Shown: in pieces, positions 1 through 5,887 of the stretch | How positions within the stretch are numbered: position 1 is the stretch's first letter | Layout of the letters: each line of letters starts with the position of its first letter | Source of the DNA: Bacteroidota bacterium | GTDB taxonomy: Bacteria; Bacteroidota; Bacteroidia; Bacteroidales; WCHB1-69 | Assembly: GCA_023413895.1 (NCBI GenBank) | Contig: JAEZOU010000046.1 | Location: 1 to 6,134 of the forward strand | Direction: 5' to 3' | Length of the DNA stretch: 6,134 bases | Position numbers and translations under genes: made by a program | Notes under the pieces: generated by a model | What the model was told of the DNA's origin: nothing | Seen by the model: the letters and a program-made list of their open reading frames with translations, nothing else | Database searches by the model: none

Positions 1-163
1 GCTTTTCAACTAAAAAACCTACAGATTTTAACGTCTCGATATAACGGTAAATCGTTCTTGTTGAAGTTCCTAAGCGTTTACTTAAATCCTCTACCGTCAT
101 ATAATGATTGTTCGTTAAACAGATCATGATTTGTAATACTCTTTCAATTTTAGCTTGGTCCAT
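1..163 (-). CDS. HTH transcriptional regulator, YafY/WYL-like (N-terminal part only)
   Basis: This is the first 54 codons of a gene that runs off the left edge; ATG is at 161-163. The visible protein is an N-terminal winged helix-turn-helix of the HTH_11/DeoR type. A first helix (IERVLQIMICL, residues 6-16) is followed by TVEDLSKRLG (about 23-32) and the recognition helix STRTIYRYIETLK (34-46), then GFLVEK. The RTIYR core and the G-F wing are typical of YafY-like regulators, which usually carry a C-terminal WYL ligand-sensing domain of about 200 residues. That domain lies outside the window, so WYL membership is inferred. The ATG is preceded by A+T-rich sequence without a Shine-Dalgarno, and by a good TAnnTTTG promoter box with an inverted-repeat operator (178-212), so the leader is very short and autoregulation is likely. 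The same operator recurs upstream of the small ORF at 356-466. DNA-binding role is fairly sure; target and ligand are unknown. Confidence 0.85.
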   Translation of the reverse strand, partial: MDQAKIERVLQIMICLTNNHYMTVEDLSKRLGTSTRTIYRYIETLKSVGFLVEK

Positions 164-177
164 AATATAAATTTTGG

Positions 178-212
178 GCAAAATTAGAAAATATTTTTGA
201 CAACTTCCGTCA
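178..212 (-). promoter_or_regulatory. Promoter and putative operator of the HTH regulator (site A)
   Basis: Read on the minus strand, an imperfect inverted repeat TGACGGAAGTTGTCA (198-212; arms TGAC/GTCA, 7-nt spacer) lies just upstream of TAATTTTG (179-186), a full match to the Bacteroidota -7 consensus TAnnTTTG. Transcription would begin about 10-15 nt before the ATG at 163. The inverted repeat occupies roughly the -22 to -36 region, where a regulator could repress or activate. It is duplicated with the same geometry at 522-556. The binding protein is inferred to be the neighbouring regulator. Confidence 0.55.
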
Positions 213-355
213 CAAACAAAGAAAAATCACTTTCTACGAAATTATTTAACAACTAACAAAAACTTCAATATATCTCAGATATAGAAATTGAACTCATAAT
301 AGTAGTGTAAAAGATAAAATCATCAGCTTTTTTGGAATAAATTTGTTAATGTAGT

Positions 356-466
356 TTAGAAATCTTTTCCGTTTATTTGAGCCAAGATCCAACAAAAGCC
401 CCAACAAAGACCACCTATAAGTATTGGAATTGCTGCTATTGTATTAAAAATTATATCAAATAACAT
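356..466 (-). CDS. Candidate 36-residue single-helix membrane protein
   Basis: ATG at 464-466, TAA at 356-358. The product begins MLFDIIFNTIAAIPILIG and ends LAQINGKDF. Residues about 4-28 form one continuous hydrophobic stretch containing two cysteines and three tryptophan/phenylalanine-type aromatics (GLCWGFCW), long enough for one transmembrane helix, followed by a short polar tail. I recognise no family. It is supported by amino-acid composition and by an upstream promoter/operator (522-556) that copies the one upstream of the neighbouring regulator. Against it are the short length, the lack of a clear Shine-Dalgarno, and a leader of about 50 nt. The frame stays open upstream to a stop at 503-505 but has no better ATG start. 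If real, it could be the effector or sensor partner of the regulator, but that is inference; it may also be a chance reading frame. Confidence 0.4.
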   Translation of the reverse strand: MLFDIIFNTIAAIPILIGGLCWGFCWILAQINGKDF

Positions 467-521
467 AATATAATCACTAATCCGTGTCGTGAGCAACCTC
501 TGTTAAACTTATTTTGATGGT

Positions 522-556
522 GCAAAATAGCAACTCTTTTTTGACAAGTTCCGTCA
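522..556 (-). promoter_or_regulatory. Second promoter/operator, upstream of the small membrane ORF (site B)
   Basis: On the minus strand, TGACGGAACTTGTCA (542-556) differs from the inverted repeat at 198-212 by one base in 15. A TTTTGC box lies at 522-527, the same 14 nt downstream of the repeat as in site A. The -7 match is weaker here (CTATTTTG rather than TAnnTTTG). The flanks are otherwise unlike those of site A, so conservation is concentrated in the repeat and the TTTTGC box. This is what two promoters bound by one regulator would look like. It would drive the ORF at 356-466. Confidence 0.5.
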
Positions 557-649
557 TAAAAGAAAAAAATTTGTATCAGATAAAATTTGACGAAGATTTA
601 TTGGAAAATAAGCGAACAGCGGAGCTTTATACTATTCTTTTTCGGTAAG
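557..649. other. Non-coding spacer, nothing recognised
   Basis: A+T-rich sequence between the site B operator and the G+C-richer element to its right. I see no credible ORF, RNA gene or strong hairpin on either strand. A lone half-site-like TTGACGAA occurs near 587-594 but has no partner arm. Confidence 0.5.
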
Positions 650-845
650 GTTGCGGCGGTAGGTCGCGTTAGGGATTGAAGCGGTTATGAGCGCCGGTTT
701 TAGAACTTTGAATTAAGATATATTGAAACTTAGAAGTTGGTGATTAGAGGGAGATTAAAGTGAAAGAAAGAGGCGCGAAATTTGAGCGGAAAGCCCGACG
801 GCGAGCGCGGCGGCTTTGTGCGGAGAAAAGAGCCGGAACGCCCAA
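650..845 (-). repeat. G+C-richer structured intergenic element, probable dispersed repeat
   Basis: This stretch begins about 40 nt beyond the deiminase stop codon. It stands out from its A+T-rich surroundings by two G+C-rich blocks (about 653-697 and 772-843) around an A+T-rich middle. Read on the minus strand it opens with GGGCGTTCCGGCTC, continues through GGGCTTTCCGCTC and closes with CCGCTTCAATCCCTAACGC (666-684). From memory, these phrases resemble dispersed elements found after genes in many Bacteroidota genomes; I could not verify this. Potential pairing includes AAAGCC (790-795) with GGCTTT (812-817), CGGCG (654-658) with CGCCG (692-696), and AACTT/AAGTT (727-738). No U-run follows the stems, so a classical intrinsic terminator is not shown, although the position fits a 3'-UTR or transcription-end role. 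The boundaries are approximate. Confidence 0.45.
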
Positions 846-881
846 ATCATAATAAAAATAATCTTTGAATGAAGAAAAACA

Positions 882-2588
882 CTACAATTTTATCAATTTC
901 TTCCGAATTTGTTGAGCATCACGAGTAGTAATCTGCAAAATGTAAACCCCTGATGCCCAATGTTCTGTCGAAATTTTTATTGTTTCGTCTGGAACGAAAT
1001 AATGGGCAACTTTGTTTCCTAACTGATTGAAAATTTCGACCGACTGAAGATTTTCACCTTTTACGACACAAAATTGCGTTGCGGGATTGGGGAAAACAGA
1101 AACCGTAACTTCCTCTTCATCACAAACTTGTGTATCTTCTGTAAACACAAATCGGAATGGATTTGCAGCACCTACTAAAGGGTAAAAATCGCGGCGTCCG
1201 CTCTCATCTTGCGCCGACAAATAATACTCAACCGTATCGCCAACTGCAGCAGCCGAAGCAAACGCCTGCCAACTATTTCCGCCTTGGTAAGTCAGATTCT
1301 CGAAATTCCAATCGCCACGATTCACCCGATAAATAAGCATAACAGAGTCTTCCACCAAGTTATTTCCTGACAAAGAGACAATTTCTGCCGAGATAGGTGT
1401 ATTAACTATAACATCTTCTAAGAGAGGATAATGGGAAATAAAAATCATTTCAGAATCGGCAAGTTCATGCGTACGACAATGTAGGGCATCGGTGTTTTCC
1501 CACGGCGTGTATGGAGATTCCATCACTGGCACAATCGTATAACCTGGCATCGCCATACGATAAACCTCAAGGGCATCCTCGTCCCACGGGCTTCCTGTTT
1601 GCGGAACAAATACAAAATTATTGAGTATCAACGAATTTGTATAAGGTGTAACCCCCGAAAATGCTCCAGGCGTATAAACTCGAAACACCTGATAGTGATT
1701 TCCCCAAGGAGTCAAACTATTCTCAAAAAAATCTGCGACAGCTTCGTAATCTGAATAACGATAATCACTAGGATCTACCTGTCCGATCAACACTTTATCG
1801 ACTGCGAGAAACTTTCCCCAACAATCGATATGCTCAATATAATCGCCAAGCGGGTCTTCTATCAGATGATACTCTTCAATACCTAAATAGTTGTGTGCGA
1901 TTGCGGAGAGCGATGATGCGCTTTCGTACGGATTTTCATCCAGTAACAACGTTGTAGAAGCTGCTGTACCATAGCCATCTGCCATAAAATTGCCGCCTGT
2001 ATGCACCATGGGCATATTGTAGTAATCTAAATTCAGGAAATTAGCGACGGCAGGCAGCGAGGCGTCGTCGTTAGGGCGAGCAGGGCGATTATAGATAAAA
2101 TCGATTACAGAGAGATTATAATCGACACCAACGATAAACCAAGGACCATAATCGCGAGTCCAATAGGTATCGTGGGCGATAGTATGAAAGCGAACTTTTT
2201 CGAGGTTTATTGAGTTTTGTAAGAAGTAGTTACGGGCGGAGATGGTATCGGAAGAGTGGTTTACTATAACGTGAACGGTTACGGTCTGTGTCATCTCGCG
2301 AATTAGGGCGACAGGGATTCCGAGTGGGTAAGCAACCAGTACGCCCGACATGGGTTGAAATTCTGCAACTGATTGTACGGGAGCGGGTGGAAAAGAGCGG
2401 TTTTCACCTAATCTATGGGCACGAGTGCCCAATGTTGGGATTGACGCTTGTTCTTGCGCAGTGGGTGCGTGGGGGAAGCGTGGCGAACAATCGTAATGTT
2501 GCGACTGTGCCAAGAGCATTTCTCCTCCTAAAAGGAGAAGAGTAACACAAAGTAACTTACAAAATTCCACAAGGTTACGATTAATCAT
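882..2588 (-). CDS. Secreted Porphyromonas-type peptidylarginine deiminase (PPAD-like) with T9SS sorting domain
   Basis: Predicted to hydrolyse the guanidinium of arginine to citrulline plus ammonia on exported peptides or proteins. The 568-residue product has a signal peptide (hydrophobic 12-27, probable cut at A27/Q28), a PAD_porph/agmatine-deiminase-fold domain (about 70-387), an Ig-like domain (about 388-485) and a type-A T9SS C-terminal domain (FPNP at 499-502 through terminal KLIKL). Length is close to the 556 residues of P. gingivalis PPAD. Catalytic equivalents are D146 (WTRDYGPW), H253 and D255 (HIDCWGK), N318 (PYTNSLILNN) and C371 (DALHCRTHE); W143 and Y250 match other PPAD active-site residues. 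Agmatine deiminases instead have EGG, HxDN and GxIHC signatures, so that label is less likely. Two oddities are RDYGP, where P. gingivalis has RDYTG, and an extra alanine in the R168/R171 loop. The start overlaps the upstream stop by 8 nt (ATGATTAA), implying translational coupling. T9SS export is strongly supported; exact substrate preference is open. Confidence 0.9.
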   Translation of the reverse strand: MINRNLVEFCKLLCVTLLLLGGEMLLAQSQHYDCSPRFPHAPTAQEQASIPTLGTRAHRLGENRSFPPAPVQSVAEFQPMSGVLVAYPLGIPVALIREMTQTVTVHVIVNHSSDTISARNYFLQNSINLEKVRFHTIAHDTYWTRDYGPWFIVGVDYNLSVIDFIYNRPARPNDDASLPAVANFLNLDYYNMPMVHTGGNFMADGYGTAASTTLLLDENPYESASSLSAIAHNYLGIEEYHLIEDPLGDYIEHIDCWGKFLAVDKVLIGQVDPSDYRYSDYEAVADFFENSLTPWGNHYQVFRVYTPGAFSGVTPYTNSLILNNFVFVPQTGSPWDEDALEVYRMAMPGYTIVPVMESPYTPWENTDALHCRTHELADSEMIFISHYPLLEDVIVNTPISAEIVSLSGNNLVEDSVMLIYRVNRGDWNFENLTYQGGNSWQAFASAAAVGDTVEYYLSAQDESGRRDFYPLVGAANPFRFVFTEDTQVCDEEEVTVSVFPNPATQFCVVKGENLQSVEIFNQLGNKVAHYFVPDETIKISTEHWASGVYILQITTRDAQQIRKKLIKL

Positions 2589-3726
2589 AGAATGGTTTCT
2601 CTAAAATTGGAAAATGTTCTGCCAACTCGCCTGAAAAGTAGAAATCGTTACCAATAACGCCGAAGGTGTACCGTTTGTCACACACCTCAATAGTGGAGCC
2701 GCCGCAGCGAGGCGATGGACCGGGTTTAGAAGCTTGGAAACCTAAATTAAAGAGTGTAAAAAGAATATCGGGACGGTTTGAGATATCGTAACCCGAGCGC
2801 TGCCATTGCAACATTGTTTGCTTCAAAATACAAGCTGTATAAAGATAAGAATAGAGATGATTATGATAATCGACTAATCTATTAAATCTTTCTGTAGCAA
2901 CATCTTCTGTTTTAAAATCAAGAAGATTTTCATATTTTTTACCCATATAATAGATAGAAAGAGAATCTTTCAGATTGCGTTCTACAGCCATAGCTGTAAA
3001 CTCTTTAATACCATTTATTCCCCACGAAAACTTAGATTGCACCGAAAGCACTTTCATCGGTCCCAAATATTTTTTATACATCTCACGTTTCGAGTTAAAA
3101 AGACGGATTTGCTCACCGACAAGACAACTCACAATCATACGAGGCTCGACTCCTGTCATCTGAGCAGCCTTTTCAATCACTTCTTTATCTCTCAGAATTG
3201 CGTCCTTCAGTACCACCCAAGCAGAATCGTTCATCCAAGGAATCAGATTTTGGTCTGAAGAGGAAATTGGATTTTGCGCAATACTGTTCTCAACTGCACT
3301 TTTCAATTGATTATAATGATCCCCAATAGAATCCACTTGCAAGTACATATTGGCAGCATAAACCATACGTTTGATACAATCGGGACGTTTACAATGCTGA
3401 CTTGCCTCATAAATCAAGTGTGCGTTCAACGGATAAGCCTTATTCAGCAGTGCCAAATCGATAAAGCCATCCATCATATCATTAAATTGCTGCACGGAGT
3501 CGGCTTCTCCTACCGGGCTACGATAATTGGCCAAGTAACGATTATTGTCGTCAACTTTACCGCCATCATTGGTCAACCCCAACTGATAAACTGCCCATGC
3601 ACCTAAAATTGCCATTCCTGCAAAGGCAAAAAGATGAAGAAAAATTTGACAAAACTGTGTTCGCCACTTCATCAATTTCCATAAAGAAAACAAAGATTTT
3701 TTCTCAATTTTATCCCCTTGTTGCAT
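2581..3726 (-). CDS. Membrane-anchored periplasmic protein with lysozyme/lytic-transglycosylase-like motifs
   Basis: The 381-residue product has a basic cytoplasmic N-terminus, one transmembrane helix (about 27-50) and a periplasmic remainder. The central part reads like a divergent SLT/lysozyme-like fold. A helix carries E204 (CLVGEQIRLF), the candidate catalytic glutamate. SWGINGIKEFTA (234-245) parallels the GLMQI-x-x-x-TA motif, and ILFTLFNLG (321-329) parallels the A-x-x-x-YNAG motif. Two cysteine pairs (C112/C117 and C341/C349) suggest periplasmic disulfides. If active it would cleave peptidoglycan glycan strands. The motif matches are by eye and degenerate, so a non-catalytic peptidoglycan-binding role is possible. 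The gene starts 13 nt after the upstream lipoprotein gene and its TAA overlaps the deiminase ATG. A 9-nt sequence (ATTTATAAT) is repeated in tandem at 3728-3746 across the intergenic gap. No Shine-Dalgarno is visible. Confidence 0.6.
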   Translation of the reverse strand: MQQGDKIEKKSLFSLWKLMKWRTQFCQIFLHLFAFAGMAILGAWAVYQLGLTNDGGKVDDNNRYLANYRSPVGEADSVQQFNDMMDGFIDLALLNKAYPLNAHLIYEASQHCKRPDCIKRMVYAANMYLQVDSIGDHYNQLKSAVENSIAQNPISSSDQNLIPWMNDSAWVVLKDAILRDKEVIEKAAQMTGVEPRMIVSCLVGEQIRLFNSKREMYKKYLGPMKVLSVQSKFSWGINGIKEFTAMAVERNLKDSLSIYYMGKKYENLLDFKTEDVATERFNRLVDYHNHLYSYLYTACILKQTMLQWQRSGYDISNRPDILFTLFNLGFQASKPGPSPRCGGSTIEVCDKRYTFGVIGNDFYFSGELAEHFPILEKPFYD

Positions 3727-3739
3727 AATTTATAATCAT

Positions 3740-4519
3740 TTATAATTTAAATACTAACCAATTCGTTTGATATTGTGAAAATCTAGAATATGGAAAAATA
3801 AGATGATGCTTTTTATCATCGCCTAAATACCAAGAATGATTCCAACCGGGTCCCATATCCATATAGATTGCATTTTTAGCGTGAATTTCATTTTTCAGAG
3901 ATTGCAAGAAGCTCCCAAAAGTATGTTTCTTTTTACTCATAACAATATAAAAATCACCATTTTGCATTTCACATAGTGCGCGATAGACTTCTCGTTTCTC
4001 TAAATTTTTGTATAAAGTAGGATAAAAAATAGTATCAGCAACAATTAATGCGGCTTGTTCATAAGCAGCAACAATATTAGAATCGCTCTGAATCAAAAGA
4101 TTATATTGCTCAGAGGGCAAAATTTGCTTCCGACCATCGCGGTAGTAAACAAAACCAACAAAATTTTTATCACACAAATAACCATTATAAAACCTTCCTT
4201 TAGAGACATGATTTCCTGCGATATTTTCGTGATAGAAGGTATCCAGAATTTTACCAGTAAAAGCAGCCGGCACGCAAAGAACGATATTGGTATCTAAGGT
4301 ATCGGGACGTGTTCCACAAACCAACTCTATGTCACTATATTTGGGTGAAAAAATGTAAAGATTTTCGGTAGAATCGATATGAATATAAACTGAATCTGCA
4401 AAGTGAAACGGAGGTTTGTCGGGCGTAGTTTGTGCCTGACAAGAAGTAAAAAAAGGAAGAAGCAGAAAGAGCACCTGCACAATAAAAGGGAAGATTTTTT
4501 TAGAATAAAATAGTTTCAT
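3740..4519 (-). CDS. Lipoprotein resembling the phosphodiester glycosidase (NAGPA/DUF2233) fold
   Basis: The 259-residue product has a basic N-terminus, a hydrophobic stretch and a lipobox-like FTSC with the lipidated cysteine at C27, so it should be a lipoprotein. The C-terminal half follows the order seen in NAGPA-type phosphodiester glycosidases: an R-A-L strand (R180), a glycine-containing turn and strand (NGDFYIVM, 187-194), an amphipathic helix (FGSFLQSLKNEI, 201-212) and then AIYMDMGPGWNHSW (217-230), where family members have an N-L-D-G-G-G-S loop. Family members hydrolyse sugar-phosphodiester bonds. Here the D-G-G core is D-M-G-P-G, so activity is uncertain and a structural role is possible. 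The assignment is from fold-order resemblance only. The gene lies 9 nt after the O-antigen ligase-type gene and 13 nt before the lysozyme-like gene, in an envelope-related run. The start ATG fits the signal sequence; no Shine-Dalgarno is evident. Confidence 0.6.
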   Translation of the reverse strand: MKLFYSKKIFPFIVQVLFLLLPFFTSCQAQTTPDKPPFHFADSVYIHIDSTENLYIFSPKYSDIELVCGTRPDTLDTNIVLCVPAAFTGKILDTFYHENIAGNHVSKGRFYNGYLCDKNFVGFVYYRDGRKQILPSEQYNLLIQSDSNIVAAYEQAALIVADTIFYPTLYKNLEKREVYRALCEMQNGDFYIVMSKKKHTFGSFLQSLKNEIHAKNAIYMDMGPGWNHSWYLGDDKKHHLIFPYSRFSQYQTNWLVFKL

Positions 4520-4528
4520 ATTATGACT

Positions 4529-5887
4529 TTATAATGTGGAATGACAATTATTTTGATTTAATTTTTCAGCAGAATTAGGAATGGAATTTGAAATTTGATT
4601 TTTCTTTTCACAATTTTGAAAAAATGGGAAAACCAAAATAGAGTAAAGAAGTGGAAAGAAATCAGCGCCAGCACGTGTTTCAAACATTGACTCCACCAAT
4701 AAGTTTAGGGCAACAACAACAAGAAAGAGCAGTAACAGAAACGAACGATTACGGAGCGCCCAAAATAGCGTCCAAATCAAGATGGAAAGAAGAGAAATAA
4801 GCCCCAAAACGCCCAATCCAACAGAAGTTTGAAGATATTGATTATGAGAATTATACGCTTTTTCAATCACCAAATCCAAATTATCATCTTCGTAAGCATC
4901 TAGCAGATAATCTACAACATCGCCAGCACCAACACCAATCCAAAAATGCTCTTTAAACACCTCAAGCGAATTACTCCAAACTGCTAATCTCATTCCTACA
5001 CCATGTTGATTATCAACATTTTCACTCTTATTATTAAAAAAATCCTCATACGCCAATTTCAAACGATTACCATATCCTGACGAAAAAGATAGAATAGTAA
5101 ATGAAAGTGCTACAATTGCAACCACAGTGGAAATGGTAATAAAAATTCTCCTTTTTCTTCGATTTAAAAGATAGACTCCCACTATTAAAAGTAACGGAAA
5201 ATAGATGAGCAATCCCGCCTTAGATTGAAGCAAAAATATAAAGATAGAGAAGAGAACAACCAAGAGAAGTAACCCCCATTTGAGGATTCGTTTTGCACTA
5301 GAAAATTTTTGAGACACAAAGAGAAAATAGAGAGTAATAAATGAGGCAACAGTCATATACATAGCTAAATAGGAAGGATGTGTTGGGTGTGTTGGGAGAA
5401 GGTGTGAAACTTTTACATAGTAGAAGTAGTGATAAAAATTCTGAAAATCATTTTGACTCCATTGCACGCCAGACCACACCAAATTAATAAGGGCCACGCA
5501 TGCGGCAGAGGTGGCAAAGAGCAGCAATAGATTTTCAATCTTAGAATTATTGAGCTTCTCAGAATCAGCAGTTAACAAAGCAAGTGGCATTAGTAGGAAC
5601 CACATTTTACATTCCAAATTGCTGAGGGTTTCCGCCACATTGTGACTATAGATTAGGGAGAAAGCGTGGAGCAAGAAGAATATTATTAGTAACGAGAAAG
5701 TAACAGCTCGCAATGGTTCTTGGCGCAGACGAGAAAATTTCGTTTTAAAATCCCCTTCAACAAGCCAATTCAAAAAGATAAGAATAGCAATAGGCAGCAT
5801 TAGAAAAATTGTAAACGGCAATGATGCCACTGCCGCACAGAGTAGATAGTAGAAAATTGAGAAATGAATATCGCTTCTTTTAGCCAT
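4529..5887 (-). CDS. O-antigen ligase/polymerase family membrane protein (Wzy_C type)
   Basis: A 452-residue polytopic inner-membrane protein with about 10-12 hydrophobic helices. A large periplasmic loop (about 269-352) contains the family landmarks: R300 in GMRLAVWSNSLE, then FWIGVGAGDVVDYL (315-328), and H348 in SHNQYLQTSVGLGVLG. HPSYLAMY (170-177) and LLVESMFETRAG (396-407) also fit the family. Members join undecaprenyl-pyrophosphate-linked glycans to lipid A-core (WaaL) or polymerise them (Wzy); sequence alone rarely separates these, so no symbol is given. PTHPTHPSY (165-173) contains a short tandem PTH, encoded by a small DNA repeat near 5378-5395. The ATG overlaps the ispD stop by one base (TAATG), implying translational coupling and settling the start. 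The tail after about residue 427 is polar and probably cytoplasmic. Placement upstream of a T9SS cargo gene is notable because T9SS cargo in P. gingivalis is attached to A-LPS. Confidence 0.85.
   Translation of the reverse strand: MAKRSDIHFSIFYYLLCAAVASLPFTIFLMLPIAILIFLNWLVEGDFKTKFSRLRQEPLRAVTFSLLIIFFLLHAFSLIYSHNVAETLSNLECKMWFLLMPLALLTADSEKLNNSKIENLLLLFATSAACVALINLVWSGVQWSQNDFQNFYHYFYYVKVSHLLPTHPTHPSYLAMYMTVASFITLYFLFVSQKFSSAKRILKWGLLLLVVLFSIFIFLLQSKAGLLIYFPLLLIVGVYLLNRRKRRIFITISTVVAIVALSFTILSFSSGYGNRLKLAYEDFFNNKSENVDNQHGVGMRLAVWSNSLEVFKEHFWIGVGAGDVVDYLLDAYEDDNLDLVIEKAYNSHNQYLQTSVGLGVLGLISLLSILIWTLFWALRNRSFLLLLFLVVVALNLLVESMFETRAGADFFPLLYSILVFPFFQNCEKKNQISNSIPNSAEKLNQNNCHSTL

Noticed and set aside
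269..283. Palindrome TATATCTCAGATATA as an operator or terminator
   Set aside because: Very A+T-rich with a one-base centre, so it cannot form a good hairpin. Chance is likely in this composition and there is no second copy.
315..340. Possible terminator after the small membrane ORF
   Set aside because: Only weak, interrupted complementarity next to the T-run; not a convincing stem.
2288..2545. Plus-strand open frame of 85 codons opposite the deiminase N-terminus
   Set aside because: Lies entirely antisense to a well-supported gene; no recognisable domain or initiation signal. Likely an artefact of the locally G+C-richer coding sequence.
882..2588. Annotation as plain agmatine deiminase
   Set aside because: Signal peptide, Ig-like domain and T9SS tail, TGGN instead of EGG, HIDCW instead of HxDN, and ALHCRTHE around the cysteine all favour the PPAD type.
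2975..3606. Three plus-strand open frames opposite the lysozyme-like gene
   Set aside because: They overlap each other or lie antisense to a supported gene, with low-complexity products and no promoter or start signal.
3728..3746. Tandem ATTTATAAT repeat between the lipoprotein and lysozyme-like genes
   Set aside because: Two 9-nt copies in A+T-rich sequence are probably slippage; no sign of regulatory function.
4055..4297. Plus-strand 80-codon frame opposite the lipoprotein gene
   Set aside because: Antisense shadow without a recognisable domain.
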